A stretch of DNA of 9,143 bases from CAVZKK01 sp964573475 (lineage in GTDB: Archaea > Thermoproteota > Bathyarchaeia > Bathyarchaeales > Bathycorpusculaceae). The position numbers and the translations under genes are program-made. The notes under the pieces are model-generated. The model was not told where the DNA came from. It searched no databases and saw only the letters and a program-made list of their open reading frames with translations. The stretch is from positions 1 to 9,143 of the forward strand of contig CAZNJT010000063.1 in NCBI GenBank assembly GCA_964573475.1, given 5' to 3'. The first letter of the stretch is position 1. Every line of letters starts with the position of its first letter. Positions 1 to 6,049 of this stretch are shown here, one piece after another.

Positions 1-2
1 TC

Positions 3-119
3 CTAAAAGACCTAAAGATAAGCAAAATATCCATAGGAACAGAGGAGATGCCACCGAGAGAAGGCGAAAACAGAGCACGAATGGTTTCAACAATGGAAAT
101 AACGCTTGCAAAAGAGTAG
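3..119 (+). CDS. 3' end of an unidentified upstream gene (partial)
   Basis: The frame starting at position 3 is open from the window edge to a TAG at 117-119 and encodes 38 residues ending in MVSTMEITLAKE. The composition (mixed charged and aliphatic, no low complexity) looks like a genuine protein C-terminus. It overlaps the first possible start of the next gene (TTG at 106) by 14 bp, an arrangement typical of a co-transcribed pair. I cannot assign a family from this fragment. It could only be named from the sequence to the left of the window. Confidence 0.5.
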   Translation, partial: LKDLKISKISIGTEEMPPREGENRARMVSTMEITLAKE

Positions 120-738
120 GAAAACCTTGCGAAGTAAAGTATCAATCGGCGAGTATCTCGCCTTTCTTTCTATAAAATATGAAGTTGACCCTGACAAACT
201 TTTTTATGCTTTAATCTCGGCAGGGGAAAACCAAAAATCCACATGTGGAAATCTTTCGATCAAATGTCGCAGTAAACTACACGACAAGACTGTTCTCTTA
301 ATAACGAAGGGTCAAAAGGTTGTTGCACAATTTCCAATACCCAAAGAATTTCTCTTGGAACGAAGCAATCCAATTAAGGATCTCATAAACCCTGACATGG
401 TCCGCAGACATCTAAATAAGAAAAACAAGGAGCCACGTCTCCTTCAGATTAGAGATTTGCGAGCCGGAATGAAAGAAGTTAATTTGAAGGCTAAAGTTCT
501 AGAAATTGCAAGACCAACGCTTGTCTTTACAAGGTTTGGAAACTACGCCAGCGTAGCCAACGCTTTGATAGCTGACGAAACTGGAACAATCAAACTTTGT
601 TTATGGAACGAGCAAATAAACTCCATCTCCATAGGAGACACTGTTCAAATTGAGAATGCACGCGTGTCCATGTTTAGAGGTGAACGACAGTTAAGGATTG
701 GAAAAAGCGCGGGCTACTGTGCAAGGCTAAAAGCGTAG
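106..738 (+). CDS. OB-fold nucleic-acid-binding protein (RPA/SSB-like)
   Basis: A 210-residue protein. Residues about 113-205 have the pattern of an archaeal RPA/SSB OB-fold: LQIRDLRAGMKEVNLKAKV opens the first strands, ALIADETGTIKLCLWNEQ is the characteristic D-E-T-G-x-I-x-x-x-x-W hairpin, and ISIGDTVQIENARVSMFRGE is the next strand pair. Such domains bind single-stranded DNA or RNA in the cytoplasm. Residues 1-110 do not match a domain I recognise; they begin with a helix-like segment and continue with strand-like sequence (residues 49-80). There is no zinc-ribbon cysteine pattern, so this is not a full RPA41 homologue. The start is uncertain: TTG at 106 overlaps the upstream gene, while TTG at 127 has a better placed GTAGGA at 116-121. 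It is probably co-transcribed with the upstream gene. The family call is firm; the exact role (replication, repair or RNA binding) is open. Confidence 0.85.
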   Translation: MQKSRKTLRSKVSIGEYLAFLSIKYEVDPDKLFYALISAGENQKSTCGNLSIKCRSKLHDKTVLLITKGQKVVAQFPIPKEFLLERSNPIKDLINPDMVRRHLNKKNKEPRLLQIRDLRAGMKEVNLKAKVLEIARPTLVFTRFGNYASVANALIADETGTIKLCLWNEQINSISIGDTVQIENARVSMFRGERQLRIGKSAGYCARLKA

Positions 739-765
739 CGTGGGTCTGCAAAATAAATGTAGTCG

Positions 766-1101
766 TTATTTCTTGTGTCGTTCATTTCTTTCTCGTTTTT
801 GCGTTTTTCTGCGCCATTCTCGTTTTTTCTGTGTCTTTATAAAAGTTCTGCCGTAACTGTACTGAGAGCCCTCTCCTATCCGGTATTGATCTATGTTTTT
901 ATAAAAGGTTGGGTAGTCTATTTGATTTTGTTGGAGAGCCATAATGTTCTGGTTTAGCTGTTTCTTGGTTTCAGGGTTGGCTATTTTGTCATAGATATCA
1001 GAGTAAGTGAGATAGGCAGCGTGGAACCGAAAGTCAGATAGGTTGTCAATTAAGACCTTTTCCGGCGCAGTTGATTCGTTATTGCCAGATTCTTCAGTCA
1101 T
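766..1101 (-). CDS. Small protein of unknown function with a strongly basic C-terminal tail
   Basis: A 111-residue protein that I do not recognise. Residues 1-15 are acidic and polar. Residues 16-75 look helical and contain aromatic positions (FRFHAAYLTYSDIYDKI, then a Gln/Asn-rich stretch). Residues 89-111 are almost all Lys, Arg, Gln and Glu (KTQKKREWRRKTQKRER), suggesting contact with nucleic acid or ribosome, or simply repeat expansion. The ATG at 1099-1101 is preceded by GGGA on the - strand. A good TATA element (TCTATAAAAGG on the - strand, 1143-1153) lies about 45 bp upstream, which supports a real single-gene transcript. It converges on the OB-fold gene with 27 bp between the two stops. 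There is no signal peptide or membrane segment. Confidence 0.6.
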   Translation of the reverse strand: MTEESGNNESTAPEKVLIDNLSDFRFHAAYLTYSDIYDKIANPETKKQLNQNIMALQQNQIDYPTFYKNIDQYRIGEGSQYSYGRTFIKTQKKREWRRKTQKRERNERHKK

Positions 1102-1142
1102 GATTTCCCAAGCTTTTGTTATAGTTTAGAATAGTAAGCTTG

Positions 1143-1153
1143 CCTTTTATAGA
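1143..1153 (-). promoter_or_regulatory. TATA-box promoter of the small basic-tail gene
   Basis: The - strand reads TCTATAAAAGG, close to the archaeal TATA consensus. A start of transcription about 25 bp downstream (near 1123) would leave a leader of roughly 20 nt containing a GGGA ribosome-site-like sequence before the ATG at 1101. A perfect 7-bp inverted repeat (CAAGCTT at 1109-1115 and AAGCTTG at 1136-1142) lies between the TATA box and the start codon. Confidence 0.5.
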
Positions 1154-1194
1154 TAGCGTTTATTAACAAAAGTGAGAATCTTTTGGAACGATTA

Positions 1195-1237
1195 CTTGTA
1201 AAGTGAATATCCGTCAAAGAGAAAGCGGATTTACAAG
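1195..1237. repeat. Bulged stem-loop (inverted repeat) in the divergent intergenic region
   Basis: CTTGTAAA at 1195-1202 is perfectly complementary to TTTACAAG at 1230-1237. Inside it TCCG (1210-1213) pairs with CGGA (1226-1229). This gives 12 base pairs with a 7-nt bulge on the left side and a 12-nt loop. A second hairpin follows after a single base. It could be part of a structured RNA, a regulator site or a remnant of a small repeat element. Confidence 0.45.
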
Positions 1238-1238
1238 A

Positions 1239-1257
1239 AACGACAATATTCGTCGTT
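1239..1257. repeat. Short hairpin AACGAC / GTCGTT
   Basis: AACGAC (1239-1244) and GTCGTT (1252-1257) form a perfect 6-bp stem around a 7-nt loop (AATATTC). It directly abuts the larger bulged stem-loop on its left. No T-run follows on the + strand, so it does not look like a simple intrinsic terminator. Confidence 0.4.
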
Positions 1258-1325
1258 AGCAAGCCGTAGTTGGAAACAAACAGTAATTTGTGTAATCTGC
1301 ATCTAATTCAAACTTCGATTTCGAA

Positions 1326-1373
1326 TATTGATGATTAATAATAATTATTGATCCTTTTTATTAATCATTAATA
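1326..1373. promoter_or_regulatory. Inverted repeat just upstream of the serine protease TATA box (candidate operator)
   Basis: ATGATTAATAA at 1331-1341 is perfectly complementary to TTATTAATCAT at 1358-1368. Beyond one mismatch the pairing continues for four more bases, so 15 of 16 positions match (1326-1341 with 1358-1373). The spacer begins with the palindrome AATAATTATT, which shares its first two bases with the left arm. The right arm ends 5 bp before the TATA element, where archaeal repressors or activators commonly bind. AT-rich DNA forms such repeats by chance more easily, which lowers confidence. Confidence 0.4.
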
Positions 1374-1378
1374 AACTA

Positions 1379-1388
1379 TTTATAAAAA
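1379..1388 (+). promoter_or_regulatory. TATA-box promoter of the serine protease gene
   Basis: TTTATAAAAA fits the archaeal TATA box well. Transcription would begin near 1410. The ribosome site GGAAGG at 1418-1423 is 8 nt before the ATG at 1432, so the leader is short. Confidence 0.6.
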
Positions 1389-1431
1389 TGATTTCAATTG
1401 AAACAACACAGAAAATTGGAAGGAAAAATTC

Positions 1432-2733
1432 ATGAAAAATCATAAAGCTATCGGATTAGCATTGTTGCTGGTGCTTTTTGCAGCGAACGCTAATATGCTG
1501 GTTAATACTCCCTTGGGTTCTGCCGCTGCCAGTGGCTATTCGTCAGGTTTAATCGCTGAATTAGGCGAGGCTTCAACAACGCTCATATATTCAACGATAA
1601 CCGCAACGGTGAATATGCCTGTGCCGGATGCAAACATGAATCCTACAGCAAATGTCGTTTCGGTGCTGTTAACCGTGGGCATCACGGGTTCAGGGTTTTT
1701 TGTGGGCTCAACAGGTTACATTGTAACTGCTGGTCACGTTGCTTACTGCTTCACACAGGATAATTTTGCTCAAGATCCATCTACCAGAATCTTTGTCATC
1801 ACTCAATCTTTCGATGTGTTGGTGCAAGCGTTACAACAACAAGCTAATTACAACTACAATCCGGTACAACAGGCAGCTCTATTAACGTACATGCAAAATA
1901 ATGGGCAATTTCAATCAACGCCAATTCGAGTGGTCTATGCCGTACTTGGTAAAGTAAAGGCGACTCTCACGGAGATTGAAGCAAAAGGCTGGGTTGCACG
2001 AGTTGTTGCCGTAAGTCCATACATCGAAAGAGACCTTGCATTACTTAAGGTCGAGGGACTTACAAATTGTCCTGTCTTGACGATTGGCGACTCAGATAAA
2101 GTAACGACGGGCTATAATGTTTACATGTTTGGCTTCCCTGACGTTTTATCCTTTCAGCTTCCGAGCGCACAGACAATTCTAGCACCGTCTATGACCAGCG
2201 GAATAATAAGTGCTGAGAGGATCACAAATTTCGACACACCATGTTTCCAAACAGATGCAAGCATAACCCATGGCATGAGTGGTGGCCCCGGATTAAATAC
2301 TAATGGAGAGGTAATCGGCATTTGCAGTCGAGGAGCAGTTACAGAAGCTAACCAAGAAGTTGCAGGCTTTAACTTCCTTATTCAAAGCAACGTTTTGGAG
2401 TCATTGTTAACTGAATCAAGCGTGGCTAATGCAAAAGGTCCTGTTGACGAAGCCTTTCTCAACGGTCTAAACTATTACTATGAATATCATTATTCTGCGG
2501 CAAAGGCTCAGTTTGAAATTGTTACAGGTTTGTTCTCATATCATTGGCGTGCAGAAGATCTAATACTTAAATGCAATGCAGCAATTGCACGTGGAGAAGA
2601 TGTTTCGCTTGGCCTTGGAATTGAGACATGGATGTTACTTGCAGCATTAATAGCTGGGGTTGCCGTTGTGGCAGTGGTCGCGGTGATTTTAGTTCAAAGA
2701 CGCAAATCGCATTTAAATGTGAACACTAGTTAA
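1432..2733 (+). CDS. Exported, membrane-anchored S1 (trypsin/HtrA-like) serine protease
   Basis: A 433-residue secreted serine endopeptidase acting outside the cytoplasmic membrane. Residues 1-33 are a signal peptide (MKNHKAIGLALLLVLFAANA, then small residues). The catalytic triad of the S1C/HtrA fold is visible: His102 in VTAGHVAYC, Asp201 in ERDLALLKV and Ser283 in GMSGGPGLN; GEVIGICSRG follows as expected. Between His and Asp there is an unusual Gln/Asn-rich helical insertion (about 110-165). After the protease domain, residues 336-390 look helical and TPR-like (FLNGLNYYYEYHYSAAKAQFE is the best unit). A transmembrane helix (397-421) and a basic cytoplasmic end (QRRK) follow. No PDZ domain is seen, unlike typical DegP/HtrA, so substrate binding may fall to the insertion or the helical repeat. 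The ATG is supported by GGAAGG 8 nt upstream. It neighbours a second exported protease. Confidence 0.9.
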   Translation: MKNHKAIGLALLLVLFAANANMLVNTPLGSAAASGYSSGLIAELGEASTTLIYSTITATVNMPVPDANMNPTANVVSVLLTVGITGSGFFVGSTGYIVTAGHVAYCFTQDNFAQDPSTRIFVITQSFDVLVQALQQQANYNYNPVQQAALLTYMQNNGQFQSTPIRVVYAVLGKVKATLTEIEAKGWVARVVAVSPYIERDLALLKVEGLTNCPVLTIGDSDKVTTGYNVYMFGFPDVLSFQLPSAQTILAPSMTSGIISAERITNFDTPCFQTDASITHGMSGGPGLNTNGEVIGICSRGAVTEANQEVAGFNFLIQSNVLESLLTESSVANAKGPVDEAFLNGLNYYYEYHYSAAKAQFEIVTGLFSYHWRAEDLILKCNAAIARGEDVSLGLGIETWMLLAALIAGVAVVAVVAVILVQRRKSHLNVNTS

Positions 2734-2740
2734 GTCCCCA

Positions 2741-2760
2741 AACTTTTTTTATTTTATTTG
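2741..2760 (+). terminator. U-rich terminator after the serine protease gene
   Basis: AACTTTTTTTATTTTATTTG begins 7 bp after the TAA stop. Archaeal RNA polymerase terminates at such U-tracts without needing a hairpin. It suggests that the following protease gene is transcribed separately. Confidence 0.5.
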
Positions 2761-2823
2761 TTTCAGTATAGAAATCAGGGAATTTTGTGGAATTCAGAGT
2801 TGGAAGCTGAAGCTTTCTGAACG

Positions 2824-2850
2824 CTTATAATTTCGTGCATATAGTATATG
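2824..2850 (+). promoter_or_regulatory. Candidate promoter of the clostripain-family gene
   Basis: Two TATA-like elements are present: CTTATAATTT (2824-2833) and the 13-bp palindrome CATATAGTATATG (2838-2850). Either would place a transcription start between about 2855 and 2875, upstream of the GAAGG ribosome site at 2884-2888. I cannot choose between them; the palindrome might instead bind a regulator. Confidence 0.35.
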
Positions 2851-2902
2851 TTTTAAGCAATACCAAATATGCTTCATTAAGTTGAAGGAAAGTGAATGAT
2901 TG

Positions 2903-5900
2903 ATGCGAATACAATCGCACTTTAAGATTTTTCTATTATGCTTTATCCTTCTAACCCTCCCCCAAATCATAGCATTCACTCATGTTTATGCATCTTCAGA
3001 AAGAGAATGGACATTTATGGTTTATCTTGACGCAGATAACAACCTAGAATCTGCAGGCATTAAAGACCTAAATGAAATGGAAACTGTTGGATCTTCAGAC
3101 AATTTAGCAATTATAGTTCAAATGGACAGAATCCCAGGATATGATTCATCAAACGGCAACTGGACTGAAACAAGAAGATATTATGTGACAAAGGACAACG
3201 ACACACAAAACATAAACTCTGATTTATTGGAAAACTTGGGCGAACTAAACATGGGTGACAATAGCACTCTTTCATCATTCGTAATTTGGTCAATGCAAAC
3301 CTACCCAGCACAACATTACGCATTAATATTATGGGACCATGGAGGTTCATGTGCCACAGGTCCAGGCGCTTGCTGGGACGACACCAACCCCCAAGACGAC
3401 TGCTTAACTTTAGAGGAAATAAAGAAGGCTTTAGCAGATATTTACAGCACAACTGGCAAGAAAATAGATGTTTTAGCTTTTGATGCCTGCCTAATGGGCA
3501 TGATAGAAGTTGCCTATCAATTGCGCGATTATGTCAACTATATGGTGGGTTCTGAAGAGACCGAACCAAACGATGGGTGTCCCTACGATATGATATTGAC
3601 AGAACTTGCGGCGTCTCCTTCTATGTCTCAAGCACAGCTTGCGTCAAGAATTGTCACAAAATACGTAAGCTCTTACACCGATGGATTGCCCAATCCTGAG
3701 GATGCACCACATGTAACTTCAGCAGCTTTTAACCTAACAAAGGTTGATGAGGCTGCTGTTGCGGTCTCTCAATTAGCAGAAGCAATTATTGGCGATTTCA
3801 ACAATTCTGAAGGTGCGGTTAGAGAAGCATGGGAACAAGCTGAAACCTTCTCTGGAGATTTTGTTGATTTATACAACTTTACCCAGCTACTAAAGGACAA
3901 AGTTTCCAATACAACAATTAAAACAAAAGCTGGAACAGTTTTAAATGCAGTTAATAGTCTAATTATTTCGGAAGGCCATGGAACCGTACATTCACACGCG
4001 CATGGTGTTTCAATTTATTACCCAAAGAAATATGAAAAATCGTCTTATATTGACTTAGACTTTGCTTGTGATACACTTTGGGATGAGTTTTTGGATTTTG
4101 CAACCAACGTTGACGTAGAAATTATTCCGGTATGCCCTCCATATACGACAGGTGAAAACATAGAATTTATGGATGTTGCTGTGGGCGACGTTGATGGCGA
4201 CCAAAAGAATGAAATTGTTGCAGTGGGCAACTATTCAGATGAAGAAGGGAATGTTTATTTCGTAATTGCTGTTTTTGACATAACTGGAGATGGGCTTGTT
4301 CAACTTTGCAACTATACCTATACCGTCGGTGATTATGAAGAGTTGCTCTCAGTAACCATTGCAGACATCGACAACGATACGATCGATGAAATCGTAACTT
4401 GTGGTGACTACTATAATTTTATAGAAGGTGCCTGGTACTCTTACATCGGAATATTTACTGTTGAAGGAAACGAGTTAATTCTTCAAGCTTATGATGAAGG
4501 AAAAGATATTTCTGTCTCATCATTAGATGTAGCAGACGTAGATGGTGACAATTTTCCGGAGATAGTAATAAGTGGACATGTTTGGTATGAATATTCATAC
4601 TACGCTTACGTCGCTGTGGGCAATAATTCTGCAGTCAACTCTATCGATTTAGAATGCAGTCTCTATTGGGACATCGGATACGATGGGGATTTAAACGCTG
4701 TTGCCGTAGGTGACACCGATGCGGATGGATTAGCTGAAATTTTAGTTGGCGGCGTATACTACGACTATAGCACTTACGCATGGGTAGGCTATATCGCTGT
4801 TCTGAATTGTAGCCAAAACTCGCTTCATTTGCAAGCGTATAATTCGGGAGCAAATCTGTGGATAGAGTCTGTTGATGTTGCAGATGTTGATGGAGACGGC
4901 TTCAATGAAATAGTGTTAAGTGGTTATTGCTGGGATTACTACGGCAACATCTACATGTTCATCATAATCGCAACCAACAAATCTCCCAACGCAGTTGTCC
5001 AATTAGGGTTCTACTATTGGATTGTCAGCGGAAACAGTTTCATTTCTTCTATTGATGTTGCGGATGTTGAAGGTGACGGCATAGCAGAAATCATGGCTGT
5101 AGGCTACTATTATGACATGCATAGTGATATGTGGAGAAGCTATGGGGTAATACTAAGCTGGAGTCAAGGCACAGGTTTAATTATTGAAAACATTCAGGAA
5201 GGCGACAACGAAACATATACTTATTCCGTAACAACTGGAAACGTTGACGCCGATGCCCAAACGGAACTCGTAACATGCTCAGAAGAACAGGGCAGCTCTT
5301 CAAAGGCGAGAATTGAAGTTGTGGAAGCCTCAAATAACGTTGTCACCAATGGCACGATTTCTGGAACAGTCACCGATGGAATAAACCCTATACCAAACGC
5401 TGTTGTCGAAATTTCAATCCCCAGACTATCAGTTGTAACTTCTGTTAACACTCTTGCAAATGGCACCTACTCAGTCAACAATATTCCTGAAGGATGCTAC
5501 ACTGTTAAGGTGTATGCTCAAGGAAAAGCCAGTTCAACGGAGAATGGCGTAATTGTAAAGGCAGGAAAAAACACCGAACTTAACTTTGTACTAGAAAGCA
5601 TTGTCACAACAATTAATCACCCTGTCAATGTTGGTGGACAAACCTTTTATGTAGTTACAGTTAGCAATTCAACAATTTCCAACTTCGCATTTAACATCAC
5701 TGCAAAAAGCATCAGCTTTTCAGTGGCGGCGGCAACTGGTTTAGCTGGCTTCTGCGATGTTACATTTCCTGAAAGTCTTTTAGGACCATCATATACCGTA
5801 ACAATAGATGATGTCCCAACGACGCCAACAACATCTTCTAATGGAACCCACACTTTCATTCATCTCAGCTACACTCACAGCTTCCACACAATCAAGATAG

Positions 5901-6007
5901 TTGGATCATCAGTCATCTCCGAATTTTCCACAAACGTATTGCTGCTCTTTTCAGCCTGCGCCATATCTTTCTTTACGTTTTTGATAAAGAAAAGAAAAAA
6001 GTCATAA
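2903..6007 (+). CDS. Exported clostripain-family (peptidase C11) protease with seven-repeat propeller, CNA-B-like domain and membrane anchor
   Basis: A 1034-residue surface cysteine protease (numbered from ATG 2903; a TTG lies one codon upstream). Residues 1-31 are a signal peptide. Residues about 35-400 are the C11 domain: WTFMVYLDADNNLE at its start, catalytic His146 in LWDHGGS, catalytic Cys196 in FDACLMG, and HGVSIYYPKKY near its end. Clostripain-type enzymes cleave after basic residues. Residues about 420-810 contain seven repeats with a DxDxD-type core (first Asp or Asn at 429, 488, 545, 604, 661, 721, 780), probably a Ca-binding seven-bladed propeller. Residues 816-898 resemble a CNA-B/carboxypeptidase-regulatory domain (GTISGTVTDGINPIPNAVVE, NGTYSVNNIPEG). 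A beta-rich domain (900-1000) follows, then ISEFS, a transmembrane helix and KKRKKS. Many N-x-S/T sites suggest N-glycosylation. GAAGG at 2884-2888 lies 14 nt before this ATG. The propeller and C-terminal domains probably bind cell-surface ligands; that is inference. Confidence 0.92.
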   Translation: MRIQSHFKIFLLCFILLTLPQIIAFTHVYASSEREWTFMVYLDADNNLESAGIKDLNEMETVGSSDNLAIIVQMDRIPGYDSSNGNWTETRRYYVTKDNDTQNINSDLLENLGELNMGDNSTLSSFVIWSMQTYPAQHYALILWDHGGSCATGPGACWDDTNPQDDCLTLEEIKKALADIYSTTGKKIDVLAFDACLMGMIEVAYQLRDYVNYMVGSEETEPNDGCPYDMILTELAASPSMSQAQLASRIVTKYVSSYTDGLPNPEDAPHVTSAAFNLTKVDEAAVAVSQLAEAIIGDFNNSEGAVREAWEQAETFSGDFVDLYNFTQLLKDKVSNTTIKTKAGTVLNAVNSLIISEGHGTVHSHAHGVSIYYPKKYEKSSYIDLDFACDTLWDEFLDFATNVDVEIIPVCPPYTTGENIEFMDVAVGDVDGDQKNEIVAVGNYSDEEGNVYFVIAVFDITGDGLVQLCNYTYTVGDYEELLSVTIADIDNDTIDEIVTCGDYYNFIEGAWYSYIGIFTVEGNELILQAYDEGKDISVSSLDVADVDGDNFPEIVISGHVWYEYSYYAYVAVGNNSAVNSIDLECSLYWDIGYDGDLNAVAVGDTDADGLAEILVGGVYYDYSTYAWVGYIAVLNCSQNSLHLQAYNSGANLWIESVDVADVDGDGFNEIVLSGYCWDYYGNIYMFIIIATNKSPNAVVQLGFYYWIVSGNSFISSIDVADVEGDGIAEIMAVGYYYDMHSDMWRSYGVILSWSQGTGLIIENIQEGDNETYTYSVTTGNVDADAQTELVTCSEEQGSSSKARIEVVEASNNVVTNGTISGTVTDGINPIPNAVVEISIPRLSVVTSVNTLANGTYSVNNIPEGCYTVKVYAQGKASSTENGVIVKAGKNTELNFVLESIVTTINHPVNVGGQTFYVVTVSNSTISNFAFNITAKSISFSVAAATGLAGFCDVTFPESLLGPSYTVTIDDVPTTPTTSSNGTHTFIHLSYTHSFHTIKIVGSSVISEFSTNVLLLFSACAISFFTFLIKKRKKS
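4160..5329 (+). repeat. Seven protein-level VCBS/FG-GAP-like repeats encoded in tandem
   Basis: Seven copies of a motif like VDVADVDGDGFNEIV occur at intervals of 59, 57, 59, 57, 60 and 59 residues. Each carries an Asp-x-Asp/Glu-x-Asp core followed by a Glu about four residues later. Copy 6 has Glu at the second position (ADVEGD) and copy 7 has Asn at the first (GNVDAD). The units have diverged at the DNA level, so this is an old domain repeat, not a recent DNA duplication. The number and spacing fit one closed seven-bladed beta-propeller, as in integrin alpha subunits. Confidence 0.75.
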
Positions 6008-6010
6008 AAA
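5986..6010 (-). terminator. Candidate U-rich terminator of the transporter-methyltransferase transcript
   Basis: Read on the - strand, the region holds GTTTTTATGACTTTTTTC and a further pyrimidine-rich run about 40 bp past the methyltransferase stop. It lies inside the last codons of the convergent protease gene, where the Lys-rich tail (KKRKKS) provides the A-tracts. Confidence 0.35.
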
Positions 6011-6049
6011 CTTAAAGATGGCAAACAAAACAAATATTTCATTTGATGT

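Larger units (their letters stand above)
1102..1431. other. 330-bp gene-free divergent promoter region
   Basis: No convincing coding frame is present. The stretch separates the small gene read leftward from the serine protease read rightward. From left to right it holds the - strand TATA element (1143-1153), a bulged hairpin (1195-1237), a second hairpin (1239-1257), a featureless part (1258-1325), a 16-bp imperfect inverted repeat (1326-1341 with 1358-1373) and the + strand TATA element (1379-1388). The last 110 bp are very AT-rich. Confidence 0.6.

Noticed and set aside
1329..1336. C/D-box RNA suggested by TTGATGA
   Set aside because: No D box (CTGA) follows at a suitable distance, and the sequence is part of the inverted repeat near the promoter.
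3111..3452. 113-codon frame on the - strand inside the C11 protease gene
   Set aside because: It lies opposite the catalytic domain, which is certain, and its product has a biased composition with no recognisable features.
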